A stretch of DNA of 18,854 nt from DASZQY01 sp048498575 (GCA_048498575.1 JBEHXS010000034.1:1-18854); one strand, 5' to 3'; shown: positions 1 through 8,085, counted from the stretch's first letter. Translations and numbers: made by a program. Notes: generated from the sequence alone by a model not told the origin.

Positions 1-980
1 TCTACGACGTGATCTGGCCGGCGGAGTTCGCCACCAATCATGTTCTCGTCGACGTTACCGACCGCGTCGCGCCCGACGTGAAGTCGCAGATCCTGCCCGG
101 CGCTCTGACCACCGCCGAGTACAACGGCAAGCTCTACGGCATGCCGTGGATCCTCGACACCAAGTACCTGTTCTACAACAAGGACATGCTGCAGAAGGCC
201 GGCATCGCCAATCCGCCCAAGACCTGGGACGAACTCGAAGCCGACGCCAAGATCATCAAGGACAAGGGCATCGTCGACTACCCGATCGCCTGGAGCTGGG
301 CGCAGGCCGAAGCCGCCGTGTGTGACTACGCCACGCTGGTCGACGCCTTCGGCGGCAAGTTCATCGGCGACGACGGCAAGCCGGCGTTCCAGACCGATGG
401 CGGCCTGAAGGCCCTCCAGTACATGGTGCAGACGGTGAAGGATGGCGTCACCAACCCGAACTCGAAGGAGTTTCTGGAGGAAGACGTCCGCCACGCCTTC
501 GAGAACGGCCAGGCGGCGTTCATGCTGAACTGGACCTATGCCTACGCCCTCGGCAATGACCCGAAGGACAGCAAGGTCGCCGGCCAGGTCGGTGTCGAGC
601 CGGCCCCGGGCGTCGACGGCATCAGCACGGCTTCCGGCGTCAACGGCTCGATGGGCCTCGGCATCACGACCACCAGCCAGCATCCGGACGCGGCGTGGAA
701 GTACATCACCTACATGACCAGCCAGCCGGTGCAGAACCAGTACGCGCAGCTCAGCCTGCCGATCTGGGCCTCGTCCTACGACGATCCCGCCGTCACCAAG
801 GGCCAGGAGCCGCTGGTCGCTGCGGCAAAGACCGCCCTCGGGGTGATGTTCCCGCGGCCGTTCACGCCGAAGTACCAGCAGATGTCGCAGGCGCTGCAGG
901 TCGCGATCCAGAAGGCTGTGCTCGGCACCGAGACCCCCGAGGATGCGCTGAAGGAAGCGGCCGACAACTCCGGCCTCTGA
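1..980 (+). CDS. Sugar ABC transporter substrate-binding protein, family 1 (5' truncated)
   Basis: The reading frame is open from the left edge (first whole codon at base 3), so the gene starts outside the window. About 326 residues remain; family members usually have 400-430, so roughly the first 90-100 residues, including the signal peptide, are missing. Visible are the MalE-like segment NGKLYGMPWILDTKYLFYNK, the nearby PPKTWDELEADAK, and the C-terminal block HPDAAWKYITYMTSQPVQNQ, all typical of family-1 (SBP_bac_1) periplasmic proteins that deliver sugars to an ABC permease. Two permease genes and an ATPase gene follow on the same strand. By context with nagA and murQ the ligand may be an amino sugar or disaccharide, but the sequence does not fix it. 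The GTG at base 9 is internal and not a start. Confidence 0.93.
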   Translation, partial: YDVIWPAEFATNHVLVDVTDRVAPDVKSQILPGALTTAEYNGKLYGMPWILDTKYLFYNKDMLQKAGIANPPKTWDELEADAKIIKDKGIVDYPIAWSWAQAEAAVCDYATLVDAFGGKFIGDDGKPAFQTDGGLKALQYMVQTVKDGVTNPNSKEFLEEDVRHAFENGQAAFMLNWTYAYALGNDPKDSKVAGQVGVEPAPGVDGISTASGVNGSMGLGITTTSQHPDAAWKYITYMTSQPVQNQYAQLSLPIWASSYDDPAVTKGQEPLVAAAKTALGVMFPRPFTPKYQQMSQALQVAIQKAVLGTETPEDALKEAADNSGL

Positions 981-988
981 GACGAATC

Positions 989-1018
989 AGGGTTCGGGCG
1001 CTCCGGCGTCCGGACCCT
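989..1018 (+). other. Strong RNA hairpin between binding-protein and permease genes
   Basis: Bases 989-1001 pair with 1006-1018 over 13 base pairs, two of them G-U, closing a four-base TCCG loop. It begins eight bases after the binding-protein stop codon. No T-run follows, so it does not look like an intrinsic terminator. A hairpin here is expected to protect the upstream mRNA from 3' exonuclease decay and so raise binding-protein output over permease, as known for malE-malF; that role is inferred. Confidence 0.6.
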
Positions 1019-1068
1019 CCACCGCCGCGCCGGACTGCCGTCGGCACCTCTCCCGCGACGAGGCCCGT

Positions 1069-1950
1069 TTGGAAAGCCGCTGGACGACACTGAGAGCCTG
1101 GCTGCTGCTGGCGCCGCTGCTCGCCGTGATCGTGCTGATCATCGGCTGGCCGCTGGTCAATACCGTCGGTCTCAGCTTCACCGATGCCGGCCTCGTCGGT
1201 ACGGGCGGTAACTTCGTCGGCTTCGCCAACTACGCCAAGGCGCTGCACAGCTCCGCCTTTTCCAGCACCTTCATCAACACCACGATCTTCGCGCTCGCTT
1301 CTGTCGCGGCCGAGATGGTTCTGGGCGTGCTCGCGGCCCTGCTGCTCGATCAGAGATTTCGTGGCCGCACGGCCTTGCGCGCGCTGATGATCCTGCCGTG
1401 GGCGCTGCCCACCATCGTCAACGCCACGTTGTGGCGGCTGATCTACAATCCCGAGTACGGCGCCCTTAACGCGCTGCTCACCCAGGTCGGCATCATTCCC
1501 GCCTATCAGTCGTGGCTGGGCGAGCCCGGCACCGCGATGGTCTCGATCATCGTCGCCGACGTCTGGAAGAATTTTCCGCTGGTCGGCCTGATCGGGCTCG
1601 CCGCGCTGCAGACGGTGCCCGCCGACATCAAATCGGCGTCGATCGCCGACGGTGCCGGCGCGCTCGCGCGCTTCCGCTTCGTGTTGTTGCCCTACATGGC
1701 GGGGCCGCTGATGGTCGCCCTCGTGCTCCGCACCATCGAGGCCTTCAAGGTCTTCGACATCATCTGGGTGATGACCCGCGGCGGGCCGGCCGACACGACG
1801 CGCACGCTTTCCATCCTCATCTACCAGGAAGCGTTTTCGTTCGGCCGCGCCGGCTCCGGCGCCTCCATGGCGCTGATCGTCACGCTGATCGTCACGGTGC
1901 TCGCCGCCGTCTACATCGCCGCGATCCGGCGCAATGCCTTGAGGGCCTGA
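1069..1950 (+). CDS. Sugar ABC transporter permease, MalF/UgpA type
   Basis: A 293-residue inner-membrane permease. It has about six hydrophobic segments, the first at residues 10-30, and the cytoplasmic EAA loop at about 185-212 (DIKSASIADGAGALARFRF, ending LLPYMAGP) that docks on the ATPase. The segment FDIIWVMTRGGPADTTRTLS is characteristic of the MalF-side subunit. The start is a TTG at 1069 preceded by GAGG a few bases upstream; no in-frame ATG fits the expected N-terminus. It lies 88 bases after the binding-protein gene, behind a hairpin, and its stop overlaps the next start as TGATG, so the two permeases are probably translationally coupled. Confidence 0.93.
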   Translation: MESRWTTLRAWLLLAPLLAVIVLIIGWPLVNTVGLSFTDAGLVGTGGNFVGFANYAKALHSSAFSSTFINTTIFALASVAAEMVLGVLAALLLDQRFRGRTALRALMILPWALPTIVNATLWRLIYNPEYGALNALLTQVGIIPAYQSWLGEPGTAMVSIIVADVWKNFPLVGLIGLAALQTVPADIKSASIADGAGALARFRFVLLPYMAGPLMVALVLRTIEAFKVFDIIWVMTRGGPADTTRTLSILIYQEAFSFGRAGSGASMALIVTLIVTVLAAVYIAAIRRNALRA

Positions 1951-2795
1951 TGGAACGGCGCCCGCTCGCCCAGACCGTCCTCGTCTATGTCGCGGCAGTC
2001 GTGCTCGGGCTGCTGATTCTTGCGCCCTTCGCGTGGCTCCTTGTCATGAGCATCTCGTCCGCCTCCGACCTGAGCTCGCTGCCGCTGCACTGGCTGCCTG
2101 AGACCTACGATTTCTCGCGCTACGTCAAGCTGCTCACCATATCGCCGCACTCGGCCGGCGAGGCCTTCCTCTCCTCGCTGCGCAATTCGCTCGTCGTTTC
2201 CGGCATGGCGGTGATCGGCGCGCTCATCGTCGGTATCCCGGCGGCCTGGGCGGTCTCGCGCCACCGCCAGGTCGGGTGGTCGATCTACATCGCCATCGGC
2301 AGCTACATGCTGCCGGCCGTCGCGCTGTCGGTGCCGCTCTACAAGGGCCTGCAGGCGCTCGGCCTGCTCAACAATGTCTTCGGCCTCGCCGGCGTCTACC
2401 TCACCATCCTCGCGCCGTTCACCGCGTGGCTGCTCAAGTCCGGCTTCGACGGCGTGCCGCGCGAGATCGAGAGCGCGGCGATGATCGATGGCGCCCGCCT
2501 CGACCAGATCCTCCTCCGGCTGACCTTGCCGCTGGCGGCCCCCGCGGTCACAACGGCCGCCCTGTTCGCGCTGATGGTGGGCTGGGACGAATTCTTCTAC
2601 GCGCTCCTTTTCACCTCGGATGAACGGGCCAAGACGCTGACCGTCGCGGTCGCCGATCTCGCCGGCGGGCGCATCACCGACTACGGGCTGATCGCCACCG
2701 CCGGCGTGCTCGCCGCGCTGCCGCCGGTCATCATCGGCGTCGTGCTGCAGCGGGCCCTGGTCGCCGGGCTGACGCAGGGGGGAGTGAAGGGCTGA
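1950..2795 (+). CDS. Sugar ABC transporter permease, MalG/UgpE type
   Basis: A 281-residue inner-membrane permease, the MalG-side partner of the preceding gene. It has an N-terminal membrane segment at about residues 8-34, the periplasmic LPLHWLPETYDFSRYVKLL region usual after TM1 in this subfamily, and an EAA loop at about 171-199 (REIESAAMIDGARLDQILLR, ending LTLPLAAPAV). The C-terminus VAGLTQGGVKG matches the usual end of MalG-type proteins (GLTxGAVKG). The ATG shares one base with the upstream stop (TGATG at 1948-1952), which fixes the start. The ATPase gene follows after a three-base gap. Confidence 0.94.
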   Translation: MERRPLAQTVLVYVAAVVLGLLILAPFAWLLVMSISSASDLSSLPLHWLPETYDFSRYVKLLTISPHSAGEAFLSSLRNSLVVSGMAVIGALIVGIPAAWAVSRHRQVGWSIYIAIGSYMLPAVALSVPLYKGLQALGLLNNVFGLAGVYLTILAPFTAWLLKSGFDGVPREIESAAMIDGARLDQILLRLTLPLAAPAVTTAALFALMVGWDEFFYALLFTSDERAKTLTVAVADLAGGRITDYGLIATAGVLAALPPVIIGVVLQRALVAGLTQGGVKG

Positions 2796-2798
2796 GCC

Positions 2799-3896
2799 AT
2801 GAGCGATCTCGTCATCTCCGGCCTGCGCAAAGCCTACGGCCGCGTCGATATCCTGAAGGGCATCGACCTCGAACTCGAGCACGGCGAATTCCTGGTGCTG
2901 CTCGGGCCCTCCGGCTGCGGCAAGTCCACGTTGCTCAACTGCATCGCCGGCCTGCTCGAGCCCAGCGCCGGCGACATCCGCATCGGCGGACGCTCGGTGA
3001 TCGGCGTCCATCCCAAGGACCGCGACATCGCCATGGTGTTCCAGTCTTATGCGCTTTACCCGAACCTCGACGTCGCCCGGAACATCGGCTTCGGCCTCGA
3101 GATGCGGCGCGTGCCGAAGGCCGAGCGCATCGCGGCCGTGCAGCGTGTCGCCGAGACGTTGCAGATCACGACGCTGCTCAAGCGGCGGCCGGCCGAGCTC
3201 TCCGGCGGCCAGCGCCAGCGCGTCGCCATCGGCCGGGCGCTGGTGCGCAACCCGGCGATCTTCCTGTTCGACGAGCCGCTCTCCAATCTCGACGCCAAGC
3301 TTCGCGCCGAGATGCGCGTCGAGCTCAAGCGCCTGCACGAACTCCTAGGCTCGACCATCGTCTACGTCACCCACGACCAGATCGAGGCGATGACGCTGGC
3401 TACCCGTATCGCGGTCATGCGCGAGGGCCGCATCGAACAGCTGGCCGATCCGGAGACCATCTATCGCGACCCGGCCAATCTCTACGTCGCAGGTTTCGTC
3501 GGCTCGCCGCCGATGAACATCCTGCCCGCGACGCTTGCCGTCGATAAAGGCCAGACGGTAGCGCGGCTTGAAGGGACCGGGGCGTCCGTGGCAGTCGATA
3601 GCGCGCGATCCGCCGGCATGGAGGGCAGGGTGGTCGCCCTCGGCGTCAGGCCGGAGTCGATCCGTCTCGCGGTGCCGGGCGAGCCTTTCGCGGTCACCGC
3701 GACGGTCGAGCTGGTGGAGCTCACCGGACCGGAAAAGCTTGTCCTCGCAAGGCTCGGCGAACAGCGCATCACCGCGCGGCTCGACCCGAACTCGCGGGTA
3801 GCCAAGGGCGAAATTCGCCAGTTCGTCCTAGACCCGCAGGCGATCCGCCTCTTCGACCCCGCGACCGGCGAGGCCATCGCGCTTTTCGTCTCGTGA
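2799..3896 (+). CDS. Sugar ABC transporter ATP-binding protein, MalK/UgpC type
   Basis: A 365-residue cytoplasmic ATPase that powers sugar import. Walker A is LLGPSGCGKST (G36-T44), the Q-loop glutamine is Q82 (VFQSYALYPNL), the ABC signature is LSGGQRQR (134-141), Walker B is FLFDEP (D158, E159) and the switch histidine is H192 (THDQIEAMTL). Residues from about 235 to the end form the TOBE/MalK-type regulatory region (GSPPMNILPA, then GVRPESIRL). Start ATG 2799 lies three bases after the permease stop. It is the only ATPase gene in the window, although two family-1 transporters are present, so it may serve both. It ends nine bases from the convergent oxidoreductase gene with no terminator visible between them. 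Confidence 0.96.
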   Translation: MSDLVISGLRKAYGRVDILKGIDLELEHGEFLVLLGPSGCGKSTLLNCIAGLLEPSAGDIRIGGRSVIGVHPKDRDIAMVFQSYALYPNLDVARNIGFGLEMRRVPKAERIAAVQRVAETLQITTLLKRRPAELSGGQRQRVAIGRALVRNPAIFLFDEPLSNLDAKLRAEMRVELKRLHELLGSTIVYVTHDQIEAMTLATRIAVMREGRIEQLADPETIYRDPANLYVAGFVGSPPMNILPATLAVDKGQTVARLEGTGASVAVDSARSAGMEGRVVALGVRPESIRLAVPGEPFAVTATVELVELTGPEKLVLARLGEQRITARLDPNSRVAKGEIRQFVLDPQAIRLFDPATGEAIALFVS

Positions 3897-3905
3897 CGGC
3901 CGCCG

Positions 3906-4973
3906 CTATAGCCTGACCACCTGTCCGGTGCGGACGGACTCGTCGGCGGCGAGCACGATGCGCAGGCTCTTCACCGCGTCGGCCATGTGATCGCCAAGGT
4001 CGAGATCCTCGTCGATCGCCTTCAGCAGGAAGCGCTGCTCGCGCTCGCAGAGCGCGTCGTGATCGGGCTCGTCGCTGGTCGACTCGCGTAGGTCGGCGCG
4101 CGCCAGCGAGCCGTCGGCGGCGAGCTCGGCGTGGTGGATCAGAATCTGGTTGGTCTTGGTGTGGGTATTGATATCGGCCGAGCGGGCGGCGCTGTCGGTC
4201 TCCGCCATGACGATGGAGACGGAGCCCTTCGGTCCAATCACGTCCTTCACGAAGAAGGCCGTCTCGCTCATCATCGGGCCCCAGCCGGCCTCGTACCAGC
4301 CGACCGAACCGTCGGCGAAGGTCACCTCGAAGTGGCCGTAGTTGTACATGCCCGGAGCGATATCGTCGGCGAGCCGCGCCCCGACCGCATGCACGCTGGT
4401 AGGGGCGGCGCGCGTGATCTGGCACCAGACGTCGACGTAGTGCACGCCGCAATCGACGATCGGCGACAGGCTTTCGAGCAGCCGCTTGTGGGCTTCCCAT
4501 TGCAGGCCGCTCGATTGCTGGTTGAGGTTCATGCGGAACACCAGCGGCGTGCCGAGCGTGCGGGCGAGTTCGACGAAGCGCGTCCACGACGGATGGTGGC
4601 GGAGGATGTAGCCGACGACGAGCTTGCGGCCCGTTCGCTGCGCCACCTCGACGACACGCTCGGCATCGGCGACGGTAGAAGCAAGCGGCTTCTCGACGAA
4701 GACATGCGCCCCGGCTTCCATCGCCTTGATCGCATACTCGGCGTGGGTGTCCGACCAGGTGTTGATGGAAACGACGTCGGGCTGCGTCGCGGCCAGTGCC
4801 TCCTCGAAGCTGGTGAACCGCTCCGCCCCCGCGAGTGCCGGTGGCAGCTGCCGGCGGGCGATGTTGCGCTCGCACACCGCCGCGACGTCGAAGCCGTCGA
4901 TGCGCGTGTAGGCCAGCGCGTGGCTCATGCCCATGCTGCCGAGGCCGACGACGAGGACGCGCTTCGCCGTCAT
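3906..4973 (-). CDS. Gfo/Idh/MocA family NAD(P)-dependent oxidoreductase
   Basis: A 355-residue soluble protein with an N-terminal Rossmann fold (VLVVGLGSMG; glycines G10, G12, G15), the family EKP motif (E94-K95-P96 in VFVEKPLAST) and a catalytic-type D174xxxH178 pair (DCGVHYVD). The C-terminal alpha/beta domain follows. Family members oxidise or reduce sugars, inositols and related polyols, and some remove glycosyl groups by a transient oxidation (GH109 type). The substrate here is unknown. The start overlaps the nagA stop as ATGA (4970-4973), so it is coupled to nagA and is the last gene of the gntR-SIS-nagA operon. No signal peptide is seen, so it acts in the cytoplasm. An oxidoreductase is not part of standard GlcNAc degradation, which suggests a modified amino sugar or anhydrosugar. 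Confidence 0.92.
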   Translation of the reverse strand: MTAKRVLVVGLGSMGMSHALAYTRIDGFDVAAVCERNIARRQLPPALAGAERFTSFEEALAATQPDVVSINTWSDTHAEYAIKAMEAGAHVFVEKPLASTVADAERVVEVAQRTGRKLVVGYILRHHPSWTRFVELARTLGTPLVFRMNLNQQSSGLQWEAHKRLLESLSPIVDCGVHYVDVWCQITRAAPTSVHAVGARLADDIAPGMYNYGHFEVTFADGSVGWYEAGWGPMMSETAFFVKDVIGPKGSVSIVMAETDSAARSADINTHTKTNQILIHHAELAADGSLARADLRESTSDEPDHDALCEREQRFLLKAIDEDLDLGDHMADAVKSLRIVLAADESVRTGQVVRL

Positions 4974-6130
4974 GCTATCGCTCCCGCGGTTTCGGTGGAC
5001 GGCACGCCGTCGATCCAGGTCTCGGCTACCCCGAGCCGGTCGTCCAGCAGCACGAGACTTGCCCGGTAGCCGGGCGCGATCCGTCCCAGCTCCTTGCCGA
5101 GCCCGAGGAACTCGGCCGGCGCGCGCGACGCCATGTGGAGCGCCGCCTCGAGCGGCAGCCCGAGCGCCGACACCGTGTTGCGAACCGCGCTCGCCATGTC
5201 GAGGTCGGAGCCGGCGAGCGTGCCGTCTTCCGTCTTCAGCGTGCCGTCGCGGCGTCGCACGATGCGGCCGAGGAGAGTGAATTCCGTTTCGGACGAGCCC
5301 ACCGTCGGCATGGCGTCGGTGACCAGCGTCATGCGCTGCCAGCCGCGCGCCGCGATGGCGATGCGCAGGCTCGCGGCGGAGACGTGGTGCAGGTCGACGA
5401 TGAGGCCGCACCACGCGTCGTCGTCGTCGAGCGCGGCGCCGACCGGGCCGGGCTCGCGCCCGGCGAGCGGCGGCATCGCATTGTAAAGGTGCGTGAAGCC
5501 CGTCAGGCCTGCCTTCCGGGCGTTCCGTATGGCGTCATAGCTCGCCGCGGTATGGCCAGCCGAAAGCACTACGCCGGCGGCGGAAAGCCTTGCGATGGTG
5601 GGCGAGGGCACCTTCTCCGGCGCCACGGTCATGACGATCCGCCCGGCCCTCGCCCTGGTGATGGCCGCGATGTCGTCCTCGTCGATCGGGCGCATGAGGC
5701 GCGGATCGTGCACGCCCTTGCGCTCGGGATTGAGGAAGGGGCCCTCGAGATGCACGCCGACGACGCCGGGAATCTTCGCGGCCAGCGCAGTCGCCGTCGC
5801 GGCAAGCGCCTGGCTCATCTTCTCCCGCTTGTCGGTTATCAGCGTCGGCAGGAAAGCGACCGTGCCGAACCGCCGGTGCGCAGCGCCGATGGCAGCGATG
5901 CCGTCCACCGATGTCGTTTCGTTGAAGAGAACGCCGCCGCCGCCGTTGACCTGCCAATCAATAAAACCAGGGGCGAGGAGGCCCGCTACCTTGCGGCGCG
6001 ACGCGCCGGCCGGCAGGTCGCGGTCAGCGACAACAGCGGCGATGCGGCCGCCGTCGACAACAACCGCATGCCCGTCGAGCAGGCGCGAGCCGTCGAAGAT
6101 GCGTGCGCCGCTGAGTGCAATCGCCGCCAT
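4970..6130 (-). CDS. nagA: N-acetylglucosamine-6-phosphate deacetylase
   Basis: A 386-residue amidohydrolase that removes acetate from GlcNAc-6-phosphate to give glucosamine-6-phosphate. As in E. coli NagA, the usual first HxH motif is replaced by Q-x-N (GFIDWQVNGGGG; Q60, N62), pointing to the single-metal type. Expected metal and catalytic residues are visible: E129 in VHLEGPFLNPERKG, H193 in LSAGHTAASYD, H214 in GFTHLYNAMPPL and D272 in LVTDAMPTVGS. The length matches the family. The ATG shares one base with the stop of the SIS deaminase gene (TGATG) and its own stop overlaps the oxidoreductase start (ATGA). The next step of the pathway, deamination, is encoded by the gene just upstream. 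Confidence 0.96.
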   Translation of the reverse strand: MAAIALSGARIFDGSRLLDGHAVVVDGGRIAAVVADRDLPAGASRRKVAGLLAPGFIDWQVNGGGGVLFNETTSVDGIAAIGAAHRRFGTVAFLPTLITDKREKMSQALAATATALAAKIPGVVGVHLEGPFLNPERKGVHDPRLMRPIDEDDIAAITRARAGRIVMTVAPEKVPSPTIARLSAAGVVLSAGHTAASYDAIRNARKAGLTGFTHLYNAMPPLAGREPGPVGAALDDDDAWCGLIVDLHHVSAASLRIAIAARGWQRMTLVTDAMPTVGSSETEFTLLGRIVRRRDGTLKTEDGTLAGSDLDMASAVRNTVSALGLPLEAALHMASRAPAEFLGLGKELGRIAPGYRASLVLLDDRLGVAETWIDGVPSTETAGAIA

Positions 6131-7161
6131 CACACCGTCTCCGTGACTTTGCGGAGATGCTGCGGGCGATCGGGATCGCGCTCGCGGGCGCGCGCCGCCG
6201 CCTCGGCCAGAACGTAGAAACTCTGAATGGTGGCGATCGGCTGGACGAAGGGGTGCTGCCGCGCGACCGGAAGCGTCAGGCCCGGCCAGCCGCTGACGGG
6301 CGCTGCGGTCACCACGGGTGCGCCCTGCGCGGCGACCGTCGCGATGAGGTCGCGGAGGGCCGGCAGCGCGGCGTCGTCCTGGCCGATCGCGAATACCGGG
6401 AAGACGGGGCCCGCCAGGGCGAGCGGCCCGTGCATGAGTTCCGCCGCGCTGATCGCCTCGGCATGGAGCCCGCAGGTTTCCTTCAGCTTGAGCGCGGCCT
6501 CCTGCGCGGCGGCGTATCCGACGCCACGGCCGACGACGTAGAGATGCTCGGCCCCGGCGAGCAGGGGAAGCGCCGCCTGCCAGTCGGCGGCGGCAGCATG
6601 CTCCAGCGCCTCGGGTAACTCGGCGACGGCACGGACGAGGGCGGCATCGTCGCGCCACGCGGCGACGAGTTGCAGGATCGCGGCGAGCGACGCGAGATAC
6701 GATTTCGTTGCGGCAACGCTCTGCTCGCGTCCGGCCTGCACCGCGAGCACGATTTCGACGGCACCGGCGAGCGGCGAGGTTTCATCGTTGACGATTGCGA
6801 CCGTCAGCGCCCCGTCGCGCCGCGCCGTCTCGGCCAGCGCGAGCAGGTCGGGGCTGCGCCCGGATTGCGAGATCGCGATGAACAGCGCGTCGCGCATGTC
6901 GAGGCGGGCGCCATAGATCGAGCTGACCGAAGGACCGACGGAAGCGACGACGATGCCCAGCGCAAGCTCGATCAGATAATTGGCGTAGGTGGCGGCGCTG
7001 TCCGAGCTGCCGCGGGCGCACGTCACGACGAAACGCGGCGGCTTCGCGACGAGGCGGGCGGCGAGCGCGCGGCAGGTGGCGCCGTTGGCGGCGATGGCGC
7101 GCGCCGCCGCGGCCGGCGCCTCGCGCGCTTCCGCCAGCATCAGTGTCCCGGCCACGCTCAA
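6130..7161 (-). CDS. SIS-domain glucosamine-6-phosphate deaminase (NagB-II type)
   Basis: About 343 residues with two sugar isomerase (SIS) domains like the isomerase half of GlmS but without the glutaminase half. Visible are VTCARGSSDSAATYANYL (46-63), AISQSGRSPDLL (96-107), REQSVAATKSY (145-155), VVGRGVGYAAAQEAALKLKE (209-228) and HAEAISAAELMHGP (233-246). This architecture is that of NagB-II/AgaS-type deaminases that turn GlcN-6-P into fructose-6-P and ammonia. The position directly before nagA supports deamination. The start is uncertain: TTG 7161 overlaps the gntR stop as TTGA and has AAGG upstream; ATG 7140 would shorten it by seven residues. It could instead act on galactosamine-6-P. 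Confidence 0.9.
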   Translation of the reverse strand: MSVAGTLMLAEAREAPAAAARAIAANGATCRALAARLVAKPPRFVVTCARGSSDSAATYANYLIELALGIVVASVGPSVSSIYGARLDMRDALFIAISQSGRSPDLLALAETARRDGALTVAIVNDETSPLAGAVEIVLAVQAGREQSVAATKSYLASLAAILQLVAAWRDDAALVRAVAELPEALEHAAAADWQAALPLLAGAEHLYVVGRGVGYAAAQEAALKLKETCGLHAEAISAAELMHGPLALAGPVFPVFAIGQDDAALPALRDLIATVAAQGAPVVTAAPVSGWPGLTLPVARQHPFVQPIATIQSFYVLAEAAARARERDPDRPQHLRKVTETV

Positions 7162-7922
7162 CCGCCTTGCCCGATGGAAAGCTCCGCGACGAAATCGTAC
7201 GCGTCGCCGCGGTAGTAGGAGGCCGTAAATTCGATCGGCTCGCCGCCTTCCAGAAACGAGCGGCGTTCGATGTAGAGCGCCGGGCTGCCGGCGACGACGT
7301 CGAGCAGGCTCGCCTGGTCCTCGTCGAGCAGCACGGCGTGCAGGCGCTGCAGCGCCCGGCGGGGCGAGTGGCCGCGTGCGTTGAGCGCTGCATAAAGCGA
7401 CTGGTCGACGATGTGGGGGTCGGGCAGGTAGCGCGCCGGGATCACCGCGTGTTCGATCGCCATCGGCGTGTCGCCGGCAAGACGCAGACGGCGCAGGCGG
7501 CTTACCTGATCGCCCGGCGAGAGGCCGAGCGCCATCGCCTCGGCCGGCGAGGGCGGCCCGCTTGTCCGTTCCAGAACGCGCGCGCTCGGTGTCAGTCCGC
7601 GCGCCTGCATGTCGTCGGTGAAGCTCGACAGGCGCGACAGCGGCTGCTCGACGCGCGGCGTCGGCGCGATGAACGTGCCGGAGCCCCAGCGCTGGACGAG
7701 GATGCCCTTGTCGACGAGGCCGGCGATCGCCTTGCGTACCGTTACCCGCGAGATGCCAAGCTGCTGCGCGAGGTCCCGTTCGCTGGGCAGCGCCTCTTCC
7801 GCCTTCAGCCGGCCTTCGCCGAGCCAGGTCTGGATGACGCGCTGGAGCTGCAGGTAGAGCGGAGTTGGGCGCGAGCCGTCGAGGAGAGCTGCCTGGTCCC
7901 GTCGTTGCGTCTGCTCGAGCAC
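7158..7922 (-). CDS. GntR family regulator, HutC/NagR-type
   Basis: A 254-residue DNA-binding repressor-type protein. The N-terminal winged helix covers about residues 20-85, with ALPSERDLAQQLGISRVTVR as the classic GntR helix-turn-helix and GSGTFI as the wing. A UTRA effector domain follows from about 97 to 245 (SSFTDDMQARGLTPSARVLE, then VIPARYLPDPHIVDQSLYAA), the hallmark of the HutC subfamily. Many members sense phosphorylated amino sugars (NagR, DasR). It is the first gene of an operon with SIS deaminase, nagA and oxidoreductase and is divergent from murQ, so it probably controls both directions. The start is GTG 7922 with GAGG nine bases upstream; no nearby in-frame ATG is better. Confidence 0.92.
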   Translation of the reverse strand: MLEQTQRRDQAALLDGSRPTPLYLQLQRVIQTWLGEGRLKAEEALPSERDLAQQLGISRVTVRKAIAGLVDKGILVQRWGSGTFIAPTPRVEQPLSRLSSFTDDMQARGLTPSARVLERTSGPPSPAEAMALGLSPGDQVSRLRRLRLAGDTPMAIEHAVIPARYLPDPHIVDQSLYAALNARGHSPRRALQRLHAVLLDEDQASLLDVVAGSPALYIERRSFLEGGEPIEFTASYYRGDAYDFVAELSIGQGG

Positions 7923-7986
7923 GGCGTGAGCCTCGTCAAGGAAGGCGGCGTCTCCGATTTGCGGCGGCCGCCGGCCGCAGACGCAT

Positions 7987-8016
7987 ACTATAATGCCACT
8001 TCAAATCCAACTGCAA
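7987..8016 (-). promoter_or_regulatory. Candidate promoter of the gntR-SIS-nagA operon
   Basis: On the - strand a weak -35 TTGCAG (8016-8011) and a -10 TATAGT (7992-7987) are separated by 18 bases. Transcription would start near 7980 and leave a leader of about 58 bases before GTG 7922. The left arm of the 9-bp inverted repeat (7999-8007) falls in the spacer, which suits repression. It is called by eye only. Confidence 0.4.
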
Positions 8017-8045
8017 AACGACGCTGCAAGCTGCTCGATTTGAAG
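7999..8045. repeat. Perfect 9-bp inverted repeat in the gntR-murQ intergenic region
   Basis: CTTCAAATC at 7999-8007 and its exact complement GATTTGAAG at 8037-8045 are separated by 29 bases. The arms are 38 bases apart centre to centre. The left arm sits between the -35 and -10 candidates of the gntR operon. It could be a two-site operator for the HutC-type regulator or another dimeric protein; it does not match the GTCTAGAC-like NagR/DasR consensus. Confidence 0.5.
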
Positions 8046-8069
8046 GCATGCTGCCGGCACTGGCATGCT
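8045..8069. repeat. Pair of GGCATGCT direct repeats around a palindrome
   Basis: GGCATGCT occurs at 8045-8052 and again at 8062-8069, a 17-base interval. Each contains the palindrome GCATGC, and the 8-bp palindrome TGCCGGCA lies between them at 8052-8059. It adjoins the right arm of the 9-bp inverted repeat. A regulatory binding site is plausible; no known consensus is recognised. Confidence 0.45.
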
Positions 8070-8085
8070 CCAGAAACCGCCCAAT

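Noticed and set aside
1911..3338. A 475-residue open frame on the - strand opposite the permease and ATPase genes
   Set aside because: It is a shadow of strong ABC transporter genes, its composition is skewed to Asp, Arg, Gly, Glu and Gln, and no recognisable fold or ribosome site is seen.
4835..6217. A 460-residue + strand frame opposite nagA and the oxidoreductase gene
   Set aside because: The - strand products have clear catalytic motifs; this frame is Arg/Ala/Gly-rich without motifs.
7989..7994. A perfect TATAAT on the + strand as murQ -10 box
   Set aside because: There is no -35-like sequence 16-18 bases upstream and the leader would exceed 200 bases; TTGCCG-N18-TATGAT at 8132-8161 fits better.
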